Assembly (NCBI GenBank): GCA_021613335.1
Contig: JAJTWR010000296.1
Coordinates: forward strand, 592,501 to 656,500
Direction: 5' to 3'
Source of the DNA: Whitmania pigra
Lineage: Eukaryota; Annelida; Clitellata; Hirudinida; Haemopidae
DNA: 64,000 nt
Below the pieces are notes generated by a model. That model saw only the letters and a program-made list of their open reading frames with translations. It did not search any database and had not been told where the DNA came from. The translations under genes were made by a program, and so were the position numbers. The stretch's first letter is position 1; each line of letters starts with the position of its first letter. Positions 28,388 through 39,058 of this stretch are shown piece after piece.

Positions 28388-29472
28388 TTTTGTAATTCAA
28401 TAAATAGGCCTGTACACTCTTTTTGAAAACAATGTGAGAGAGAAAATTTTATGATATAATAAGTAAAACTTAATCGCAGACCTTTATATAAAAGATTCTG
28501 AATATAATTCTTTTCTAATTAATTTAACTCATATTAATAATTAATTTTAATAAAAATAATATTTTAAATTAGCAAATAAAGTTATTCAATCGGTTAATTG
28601 ATTAATTAATTGATAATGTGGAATGTTATTCAAATTATTAAAAAAATTCGGATTATGATAACGAAACTGTTTAGTATCACTCCCACGTGCAACAACTGAC
28701 AAAGGCACGACAATTGCTTGTTTTGAATAAATAAATAATGAATCATTTTAAACAATATTTTGTAATGGTCGTGAAAAATGTCTGGAATGAGAACTCATTC
28801 AGTGATGAGGTGACCTGTTGGAAGTCCCACCTATCTCTGTATTCTCTTTCATGAATCTCTGAGTCGTGGAGATCTTCAGATGTTGCACATAGGACTAACA
28901 ATAAAATGTTGTTTTTATCAAACTAAAGTGACTGATGTCAATCAAATTGTCATGGAAGATGGCAATGACTCGGACAAACCTGATAAAACTCATATTGTTT
29001 CCATATTATAAAGGAAATCAAACACTAACAATATGGTGGGAATAACTGAGTAAAGAAAGTTAAAACAACTCTCATTAAGTCTGAATAATTTATAAGAGTT
29101 CTTCATGCATTTATAAATTGATCTCTCTCAAATAAAAAGTTCTGAAATTGCGCGCAAATAATTTCACTTTTACATGTCAATCTTTCGGTGACAGCTGTGA
29201 AAATCTAAATGACCCTCTATTAGTGTGTTTTTTAATAAATAAATATGAAAATTAATGTTAGGAAAGTTATATTTGTAAATTACATATAATAAATTATTAA
29301 AATTAAAATTAAATGATTGACTAAGAAGTTTACAAATCGTTAAGCAGAGCGGATAAAAAGTTTTTGAGGTCTATTAGTGGAACTATCCTCTAGTGATAAA
29401 GTTTTGTTAAGTATTTTATCATTTTTAACGGATTTGACTTTTTATCCAATTTTAAGCTTTTGTTCGACTGAG
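28388..29472. other. Head-to-head spacer between WDR33 and the ABHD gene
   Basis: Presumably promoters for both genes. It carries the duplicated WDR33 fragment at 28816-28862. Otherwise AT-rich with no coding exon I can support. Confidence 0.5.
28816..28862 (-). pseudogene. Duplicated WDR33 fragment (~47 bp)
   Basis: On the plus strand, TTGGAAGTCCCACCTATCTC followed by TGTATTCTCTTTCATGAATC matches 28164-28212 inside WDR33 (TTGGAAGGCCCACCTATCTC, TGTAGTCTCTTTCATGAATA) with two substitutions and one 3-base deletion. The copied segment codes for the HERDYRDRWAF region. It lies ~0.6 kb from the source in the same orientation and is the only piece of WDR33 I see outside the gene. Confidence 0.7.
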
Positions 29473-31396
29473 ATGGTTTTATGTTTCCAAATATTTTATT
29501 ACATGTTTTCGTTGAAAGTATTGTACAACTTTTTTGTATTGAATTCTTGGAAATGGTAAGCTGTTGGTACATATATTTTGGAATTGTAATTAAATTTGGT
29601 CTTGTCTTAATAGCCATCTTTTTTTAAGGCTGATAAATTTCATCTTTAGAATTATTGGTTATGATGATCTTCAGATCCTAGATTCTTATGAAAATCAATT
29701 ACTAAAAGGTGAGGTTTCTGACATTTCTTCTTCCAGTTGTTAATGATTGATTTGATGTTGAAAGTTTCATGAGCACATTCATGTTTCTATTGTAGGTCTC
29801 TCAAGCAATATAAGAACTGAGAGTGTTCCTACTGGTAAGGGATTGTCGATATGGACAGTATCCATTGAGAATGAACAGAAGTCTGCAAATCCAATAGTTT
29901 ACCTCCACAGTTTGGGATATGGGGCTAGTTTTTGGGCTCTCAATCTCAGTGAATTGTCCAAACATAGGACTGTTTATGCCTTAGACATGATTGGATTTGG
30001 AAGGAGTTCAAGAGTGACTTTTAGTTCAAGATTGGCTGATATTGAAAATGAATTCGTTGAGTCGTTGGAAGCATGGAGGATCGTGATGGGTCTGGAGAAG
30101 ATGGTTTTGCTCGGCAAGAATTATGAAAGTCTAAACATTTTGATATGGTAGACTTAATTTACTCTTTTTTTTTAGGGCACGGATTCGGAGGATATGTCGC
30201 ATTTTTGTATACAAGCAGATTTCCAAACAGGGTGAAGCATGTTGTTTTTGTGGAGCCTTGGGGTTTTGATGTGGACCCAAAGCATTACAAAAGATTCAGA
30301 TCATTTCGACCCCCAACTTTTCCAGTGACAAACACCACAAAATTTGCCGCCTTCCTCATCACTTACCTGAATCACTTTTCCTTGCTGCGCTTTGTTGGGC
30401 CTGGATGGGGTAATGAGTTCTTAACAGTTTGTTTACTTACAAAATTACTCTGGTATTGTCATACAATTTTAAATTAAGCAATTCCTGTAACTTTACTGAT
30501 AATTGTTGTTGTAGATTTAGATGCTTTAATGATTACTTAAATTGAATTATTGAATGATCTTCTGCCTGAATTTATTTTGAAAACAAACATTGTTTCAGGA
30601 GTTGATCTCATCAAGAAATTGAGAGGAGATCTTTTATCAAAGTTCTCCAAGGAACCAAACAAGCTTAATGTGGCTCAGTACTTGTACCACTGGAATGCAG
30701 CCTATCCTCCATCGTTAGTTTACTGATAAGTTAATTTAGTACAAGCATTTTCAATGCCAAGTTATTGTTGAATGTTATTTTACAAAAGATGTTCCCAGTT
30801 CATGCTGCTCATTTCAGAGGAGAGAATGCCTTCCGAAAGCTTTCCCTTTTTTCCGGTTACGCACGACACCCGCTTCTTTTCCGCATCAATTCCATCCCCA
30901 AGAACGTTCCAATGACTTTAATAACGGGATCGAGATCTTCATTCCTCAGACACGACATCGGAAATCAAGTCAAGCAGCTAAGGAAGGGTGCCCAGGTCGA
31001 CATTCAGGTAACATCGAGGAGGCGAGCATTTTAATGGAGGCTCTCATAACAACTCAACTTCAATTTTGATTTCTGCAGGTTATAAATGGTGCAGGTCATT
31101 ACGTCTTCGTCGAGAAGAACGAACTCTTCAATCAACTCGTTGCTTTCATTTGCCTTAGGGTGGACAAACTTGAGTCATCGTCAGAGGACTTAAACTCTGG
31201 AATGAAGCCTGCACGAAAGAGAAGTGACAGCCTCCCTTCTACATTCCGTCCCGATGCAACGTCGTTCAAATCAATCGACAAAGTTGACATTTCCCATGGA
31301 GATGAAAACACTGTGACGAGGAGGCAGCATAAAACCAGTTTTTGTCTCCCAAGGACTCACACATCTAGCGTACTAACACCTTATCATGGAAATTGA
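29473..31396 (+). CDS. ABHD4/ABHD5-like alpha/beta hydrolase without the nucleophile serine
   Basis: Exons: 29473-29555, 29629-29708, 29796-30113, 30176-30409, 30599-30713, 30818-31007, 31079-31396; 445 aa, phases close. The first exon and start are the least certain part. The family acts on acyl-phospholipids (ABHD4) or is the lipid-droplet co-activator of ATGL (ABHD5/CGI-58). Matching landmarks are LDMIGFGRSSR, EFVESLEAWRIVMGLEKMVL, VVFVEPWGFD, YHWNAAYPPSGENAFRK and GAGHYVFVE. The nucleophile elbow reads LLGHGFGG (Gly at residue 163), where ABHD4 has Ser (GHSLGG) and ABHD5 Asn (GHNLGG). The HX4D motif is HYVFVE, with Glu for Asp. This suggests a pseudoenzyme, functionally like ABHD5. Intron 3 appears to use a GC donor (30114). 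A Ser/Lys-rich C-terminal tail of ~75 residues is extra. Confidence 0.88.
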
Positions 31397-31430
31397 ATGT
31401 TCTATGCGGTATTTCTTCAAAAATTCTTGT

Positions 31431-31436
31431 AATAAA
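31431..31436 (+). promoter_or_regulatory. ABHD-gene polyadenylation signal
   Basis: AATAAA 35 bases after the stop codon of the ABHD-like gene. Confidence 0.65.
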
Positions 31437-32057
31437 CGTATTTATTCTGATGTTGATTTACAATTGCATGATGTTGAAATTTCGTGGTTGTTCAATATTT
31501 TAAATTCCAACATTTATGAGTCCAACATGTCCATCGGTTGGCCACCCCACTGGCCCTAGCTTCCTCAAAGCTTTTGGTTCCCAAAAAATAGAGCTCATGA
31601 GAACCAGACAATTGATGCTTCAATTTATTTCATTGTTAAAAACTCCTTAGGCTAATTTAATCTACAATTTATTCAACAATACTGAGCCATGAGAACAAAT
31701 GCATGCTTTTATAATAAAATAACCGAATCCAAATAAAACCTGGAAGTGACATGAAACTCAAATAGGAAACGCTCGGCCGTTACTGTACTTTGACATCGAG
31801 AGGCTAATGCTGTCAGCAAAACAATTAGCAGGAGGAAACAATTCATGCTCCCTAAGCAGCTATAACATGCAGTTGGAATCAGGTTCATAGCCATGATTTG
31901 AGGCATAGATAGAAGACACGACAAAGATGCGAGACAAAATAAACCTAGCCGCATCTCGAGCGAGCTTCGAGATGCCACATGATTCAGCGAGTAAAACAAA
32001 ATATTAAAAAAGTTAGTAACAAAATGATGTGAAAATGTCGGTTGCTATAGATAACTT
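31437..32057. other. Tail-to-tail spacer, probable APC 3' UTR
   Basis: It lies beyond the APC stop codon and the ABHD polyadenylation signal. One minus-strand ORF (31709-31999, 96 residues, hydrophobic, Leu/Ser/Cys-rich) is open here. I do not treat it as a gene, because it would sit in the APC 3' UTR and has no recognisable family. Confidence 0.5.
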
Positions 32058-35000
32058 TTACGTGGGCGCAATCAGAGGAACATTCTCGACAGAACTCAGA
32101 TCATCCTTCTCCGTGATTTCACTCGGAACGTCAGAGGAAGAGCGGTCCGTGTTTTGGAAAGAATCCAAGGAATTGACCTTGAGGCTGTCTATGGACATGG
32201 CCATGCTGCTACGAGAATCCGAAGCCAGCCTGGAACTCCTGTGTCTTGCCAACAGTAACTCAGTCTTTGTGAACTTTGGGGGATTTTGAACACCAAAAGT
32301 GTCTGAAGACTGAAGTGATGTCACATCTAGATTGTGATAGTTGAAAGGCTGGACAACAGCAGCTCTTATGGGAGAGTTGTTTCCATTCTTTGTGTCAAGG
32401 GTTGTTATGAGGGTCTCAGCAAGCTGAATGTCGTCCACCAAAAAGTCGAGGTGTTTGTTAAAATTCATGTCGGATGTCAAGTCCTCTTTACTGGCAAGAG
32501 CCTTATTTTTTTCGGCTATGATCGTGTGGGTCTCGGAACCCTTCTTGAACCAGCCTAAGACTTTCTTCCTGATTGGTGACTCAGCCTTTGGACTGATTTT
32601 GCTCTTGTTGTTAGTGGCTTTTTTTGACTGTGAATTTGGAACTGGAAGAGCAGATTTTACTGGATCCTCTGCCTCTTTGGATTTTGTCGGTTGTTTCTTC
32701 CAAAAACTAAATCCACGGCCGGACGTTCTCTTGGACTTGTTGTGAGGATCATCTCCACTCGGCTGGATTTTGGAAGGGTTATCTGCGGGCAAAGTCTTCG
32801 ACAAATTCTTTGCATTCATCGCTGAAATCTCTTTTCGTGTGCTGGATGAAATTGAGGTCGAGAGTGGTTTTGATTTGTTTGAGGGAGCCGAGACACCCCT
32901 GTCTCTATTAATACTTCCATTTGGCACAGCATCCTGAGAGTGATGTTTGATTCCATTTTCTACTATTTTTTTCTTCTCCTGGAATGATTCATCAAGAGCC
33001 TTGCTATTGAAACTTCTGGTTGTTTTCATGTCTTTCTTTACTGGACTTGTCCTTTTGTCAGGAGGTGGTTTTTTGGCAATGTTGGGAATTTTTGAAACTT
33101 GAGCCTGTTTTGAAATCCCATTTTCAACCTTGGACAACTTTTCTTTACTAGCTTTTTCTAGTGAATCGCTTTCCATATTATTTTGTCTGACTTCTGAATA
33201 ATCGCTGTTGGTGTTATCAGATTTGTAATTTGACTCCTCACCAAAAAACTCCTTGAGTTTATCATAAGTTGAACTCTTTTGCAAGCGATAAGCATCTTGT
33301 TTATTGACTGCATCATTGTGGATATACTTTGTCCTGTGGTCAGTGTTGACTTTTGGTTGATTATCTTCTGTTGCTGGCATTACGAGCTTCGGTTTAATGG
33401 TTTGCTTTGGAGTGCCGTTCATTTTTGGAGGTATTTTTGGGGCTGAACTGCACCTGCTGCTGGTAATTGAATTTATTGAGCCTGATTTTGACATGTTGCT
33501 ATGGCTGGACGGCTTGCCAACGACATTTGATGAAGAGAGAGAAGTGATTTTTTCATTTGAAGAAGTTGAAGGACCCAAAGAAGAGCCACTGTTCTGGATC
33601 TTTGCAGATATTTTCCTGGGTTTTCCCTTGGGAGTTGACCTTGGGGCTTGCTTTTGATCTTGCTTCTGAAGGTTATCATTAGATGAATTAATGCCTGGTT
33701 TTGCCAACTTAATAAAAGTATCCTGCTTTGATACTAGCTTGGGCTTTGATTTCTGCATATAAGCACCTTGGCAATCTTTTGATGTTGGAGGCTTCTGCCC
33801 AGGTGGAAGAGAATAAGATTTGAGTTTAGCCTGCTTGATGGCTTCCTCTGGAATTACAGTGGAGGAACCAGGATTTCTGATGAAAGCAGATTGAGGTCTC
33901 TGAGTCACAGAAAGTTTGGAAATCTTTTTCTCTTCCTTAGTTTTGTTCAACTTGTCTTTAAGACCTGTTACTGGAGTCTTTGGTTGAGCTTGAATTTTAG
34001 ACAAGTTGCAATTATTTGCTGAAGAATTTATTATTTTGAACCTTTTATCATCTTTAATGTCCTTCTGAGAGTTACTTGAAATATGTCTTGATGGTGATGC
34101 CGATACAACTCTCTTATCAGCCACAATTGGAGTTTTGGGCTTTCCAGGATAGAGAACTTTTCTTCTTCCTCTAATTGCTTTTGGTTCACTACTAACATCT
34201 TTGTCAACTGTTGGTACGGATGGCTTTGGTGTAGTTCCTGGTTTAACAATTCGAGGTCTTCTCTTCATCTCATGTTCAGAGTCATTGGCAATTGAGGGGG
34301 CCTCATCTTCTGAATTGATGCCATTACATATGTTCATGGTCTGGTCTGTGGCACTCACAAGAGAATCTTCCTTTGTAGTGTCTTCATGAAATTTTACAGA
34401 ATTAAAAAAATTGGAAACCATAGGCAAGTCGTCTATGGCCTCGCTATCAGAGATAAGTGAAATTGTTTCATTTTCAAGTAAATGAATGTCACTGCTCAGG
34501 TTGCTCTCAGTCAATGAGGTTCTCTCCAAAACAGAAAGAACCAAATTAGCATTTTCCTGGAGAGCCAACTCATGTTCAGTGGTCAAATTAGGATCTACTG
34601 GGGAAGAACTCTCAGGTGAAATTTCGTGAATGTTCTCTATGGTATAAATATTACCATCATGCAAATGCGTGTCTCGATCGTGATCGCAAAGCTGCCGTTG
34701 GACGCTCTCTTGGTCGAGGGTTCCATCGTCGCAAAATTCTTCATCTCCGAGAAGTTTTGAAATACTCAAATTGAACTTGGACAAGTTGTAATTGGTTGGT
34801 GGTCTTAGGAAGCTTTTTCTTGATTTTCTTGGTGAGTTTTTGTTCTGATCTTGGACGGGCCTCTTATTTACAAAGCCCTCTGAAATTGAATCATGTTTAC
34901 TAGAGTCGTGTTGCCATGGAGGAACCTCTATAACAGGATTATACTGAAACGAAACAATGTCGTTTTTTTCACAAGTATTAAAAAGTTGCTCGGTGCTCGG

Positions 35001-38000
35001 CAACTCATCAAAAACCATCTGGTGACTGAGTAAGTTGTTACCTTGATATTTCTGAATCTGGTACACGTTTGGATTTGGTAGGAGCTGGTGATGATGATGA
35101 TGGTGGTGATGATGAGGAGGAGATGGAGACCGGAACATCGAGACACTCTCCATTGGGCCTTCGTCCAACTCGACAATTTTCTCTCTGTCATCCACTTCCA
35201 GCCTAATCATCTCTTCTTCTAAACCCTGAACTGTTGCGACATTTTCAATGATGGGAAGGTCTCTAAAATATGATGGATGTGTAACATGAGTCACCACATC
35301 ATCGTGGTAGAACATGGCCCATCCAGGATCATGTTGCACATGATTGCCACCAAAATTCTGAGAGTTGCAAGGGAGAAAATCAGCAGCCGTATCCTGACCG
35401 CCCGTGGCGATTGATTCGTGGCAGCTGAGAAACATTCCTGGGGAATAAAAGTTATCTTCGAGACCAAACAGTTCGTCCATTCTCTCGTGCTCCAGAGAGA
35501 GATTGGCCAATTGGTTTGGAGTGCCAGCAGAAGGATTAAGCAGTATCTTCGATTTGTTCAGGATGTCACTGTCCGAGTGATAAATGACATCTGAGAAATT
35601 GATCGGATAAGGTGGGGGCTTAGAGACAGCAATGTTTACAGATGTTTTTGTTTGAAGACTCCTAATAAATGGTTGAGCAACATCTTGGGATTGAGGAGAA
35701 GTCATGGGACTGTACAACGGACTGGAAGTGTCGTACGTTTCGGACAAGTACCTGCTCTGCAACTCCCTCTGCAGTGCCCTCTGCCTTCTGACGTGCAGGC
35801 CGGGTCTGTCTGCACTGTTGCAATTAAAGCTGCCGTCGTTCCGGCCCATCCAACTGGAAGTGAGCAGAGTGTACGGGTCTGTGGATAATCCGTTGATGGA
35901 AGTGAATGCAGTGGACGAGAGAAGGTTTTTCAGTGCGGCCGCACTGCCGAGCGAAATCATTTTATGCTTCGAATGGACAAGATTTTTCAACATCTCGATG
36001 GCCCCAAGGCTGCAGAGAATTTTTTGATCTTCTAGACAATGAGCAGACAGATTCCAAAGAGTTCCACAGGCATTGCTTACAACCGTGAGACTTGGAGACC
36101 TCAGATGTTTCAGGAGTGTCGACAAACAGCCGTGCTTCCTCAAGATGATCCTGTAGTCAGATCTGATGGCAACGTGACTGCTGACATTCCTGAGAACACC
36201 CCCGCCATTTTCTATGACAGCCAGAGTTTTTGAAGGGCTTCTGAAGTTCAAAGACCAGACCAAAAGCTGCAGGGCTCCCTGAATAGCACAGATGTCCTCC
36301 TTGTTCTCGGGACAATGAGCTGAGAAATTCCACAGAGCACTTAGCAAGCTCTTCAGAGTTGGCTCTTTTTTCACCGTCAACATTGTCTGGGTCAGCATCT
36401 GAACTGCACCCGCACTTCTGAGATTTCTTTTGCTGGCTGCGTCGGCGTGCCAAGAGAGGTTCCTCAGAACACTGGCAGCAACTTGGCACAACTCTTCACT
36501 GACAGATTGCAGCTGAAGGACCAATGATCTCAGAGGTCCAGGCATGGAGCACAGAAGTGCCTTATTGGTACCGTCCCCAAAAGTCAGGTTGGTCAATGCC
36601 ATGCAGGTGTACCTCCTCATAGTTATATGATCGGGGTCCAAGCTTTGACCAAACATCTCCTGCTGCAGCTGAAGCAATTCAGCCAGAGCCTGAATGCCAC
36701 CTAACATCAATGGAATGTATCATTAGTGGTTGATGCAATTATGATGATGTCAGGCAATTATTGACTAATTGGAGTGAAATGTAGTACCTAAGGTGCACAC
36801 TGCATGCCTGTGTTCCTCATCGAACGTCAACTTCATGAGAGCTGTAACGGCTCCGACAGGATGTTGAACATCAACCAATAGACCTGAATTTATTTTCAAA
36901 TTTTAAAGTTACCTCGAAGTCGACATAGAAATTGCCAAAGTAGTGTTGTGTTGCAATACCTTGGAAATAGTTTTGATCAGCAGAACAATTATTGTACACC
37001 ATGGACGTCCTCAGATGATCGCAGTAGTCTCGAAGCTGTTCCAGAAGTCTAAGCACCCTTGACTCCTGCCTTCCCCTCTGATCTTCACAGTGGACGTTGA
37101 CAATATTCCTAAGGGCGACAGCTGATCTGTTTCTGATGTTGAAATAGTTGGGGTCGCTGTCACTGTTGTGCAGTAGGTGGATGAGCAAAGGAAGACAACC
37201 TGATAAAAAGAACAAAAAGCATTTTATTTTTTTAAACCTAAAACCAGTGTCAAATCAGTGTTGAATTGTCAACCATTACTTGAATAAAGAAAACTACATA
37301 TAGTGACATCTGTAGTGACAACTACATATAGTTACAGCCATAGTGATGTAAATAGAAGTACAGTCAATTAAACTTTAAAATACTTTACCATGGTTAACCA
37401 ATTGATAAAATTACTAATAAACTTATTGATAAACGTATCTATAAAATCGACATCATCTGATGGAGAACCTGACTGGCGCATGGCTACGCAACTTTCAGGA
37501 GAGGTGGACATGGCATACAACGTCTTGCTCATGTCATCCTTGTTGTGAGTTCCAAGGATAGAAAGAAGGGAGTAAATCATGTCTCCCTAAAGGAATAAAG
37601 TTCAAAGCAAATGTTAAAATCCACTTAATTGGTACAGAAGTTAAAGTCATGCAGGCTTTAAAATAGACTTGGGGCTAAATTAACTTATAGTATTGTTACT
37701 ATGAATTATTATTAGTATAACTATTCATTGTCATTGATATTATCATTATTCTAATGAACTTTTATTGTTGATGTTGTTGTCATTATCATTGTTGTTGTTG
37801 TAGAAAACATGTCAAACAAAAGAACAAAAGAAAGAAAATATTAATCAGGAATCAGAATAAAAGGCTTCTAACATTGGTATTTGCCCTCTTGATTTCCTGG
37901 CTGATGCTTGAGAGCTTTCCATTAATATCATCCTCTGCTTGACAATTCTCCAATTCCACTCGTACCTTAGAAACTGAAATCAATAAACCATTTATAAAAA

Positions 38001-39058
38001 AAGCAGTTTGGAATTGCTTTCATAACAAAGATGAACTCATTGATCCTGAAATTGAAGTGAAATTAACTTGAGAGATGAAAGGTTGAGCAGTGGGAACCAT
38101 TAAGAAATTAACGGTCTGCAGAGCTCATCTCTGTTGAGAAAGGAAATAAAGAGAAGCTGCAAGAAATATTTTGAACTCAAAATTGAGTTGCTCATTGCTG
38201 CTGGAAAATGTCAAACAATCAAGCCAACAGCTCATCAAAACAATTTCCTTCTGATGCTCTGCACAATTAACATCACTACCAACGCCACGTAAAAAAAATG
38301 TTAAAACGGGTTATCAAGTGAGATTATTTTTAACTTCATCCTCTACTAGCTTCTAAAGCTAAGTGATAAATAAGAGTGGTTCTCTTTAAGGTTCCCAAAA
38401 TAACATTTGCATTGTAATTGCTGGTAGGGCTTGTTGGAGAATAACAAGCACTAACTTGTTTTAATTATAAACAAAAATTACATCAATTACAGTAAGGTGC
38501 AACAGTTAGGGAGTAATAGTTAATGAGGGTCACTCATTCGTAATTACTCTTGGCCAATTAGGAGCGTCATTTCTTGTTTAATATTCGTTTTAAAACTCGG
38601 ATGTAAGAAAAATCATCTGATGACGTAATGACGAAGCATTCATTCAGCTAGTTGAGAGATGAACACTCATATTCATCGAATGAGCCACATACTTTCCATA
38701 CTTTGCAAGGAATAATATAAATCTAGAGATGCACAAAATAGCCAACAAACCTCACTATGAAAGAACACTACATTTTTGAAATGTTCAGACTTAAATAAAC
38801 CCATTTTCTGAGAAAGTACTTGATCAAAATGCACTGAGAACGTGAAATCGCAATCAACATGAGAAATGTAGGCTTACTGTAATTTTTATCACGAGGCTTG
38901 AGGCTGTCAAAGTTTCCAAAGTCGTCATCGTCATCATCGATCACATCGTCCTTTGAAAAATGCAAGTCTAATTTGCTAGACACGCTGTCCCCATCATCAT
39001 CATCTTCCTCCTCTTCATTCTTGCAAATCAAAGGATGGCTGCCTATCATGACACCTCC
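32058..39058 (-). CDS. APC: Adenomatous polyposis coli protein (APC)
   Basis: Exons recognised: 38878-39058 (5' side open; ATG at 39049), 37873-37973, 37469-37586, 36960-37199, 36788-36883, 32058-36700; phases close, giving 1,789 aa from that ATG. APC scaffolds the beta-catenin destruction complex and binds microtubules. The ARM array runs from MIYSLLSILGTHNKDDMSKT to about residue 500, with GTLWNLSAHC and HSKHKMISLGSAAALKNL typical of the family. PRIVKPG...GRRKVLYPGK (about 1060) matches the start of the vertebrate basic domain. VSKIPNIAKKPPP (about 1445) holds an SxIP EB1-binding motif. AAVVQPFNY (about 1693) matches the VTPFNYNP element. Poly-His lies at ~775 and an acidic run in the first exon. 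I see no canonical 20-residue beta-catenin or SAMP repeats; YPINFSDVIYH is a possible degenerate 15-residue repeat. The N-terminal coiled coil was not found, so the 5' end may be incomplete. Confidence 0.95.

Noticed and set aside
31709..31999. 96-residue hydrophobic minus-strand ORF, perhaps a small secreted protein
   Set aside because: It lies where the APC 3' UTR should be. A possible donor at the APC end (CAC|GTAAAAG) could join it, but the product resembles no APC tail.
33397..36233. Several plus-strand ORFs of 60-107 residues
   Set aside because: All are antisense shadows of the long APC exon.
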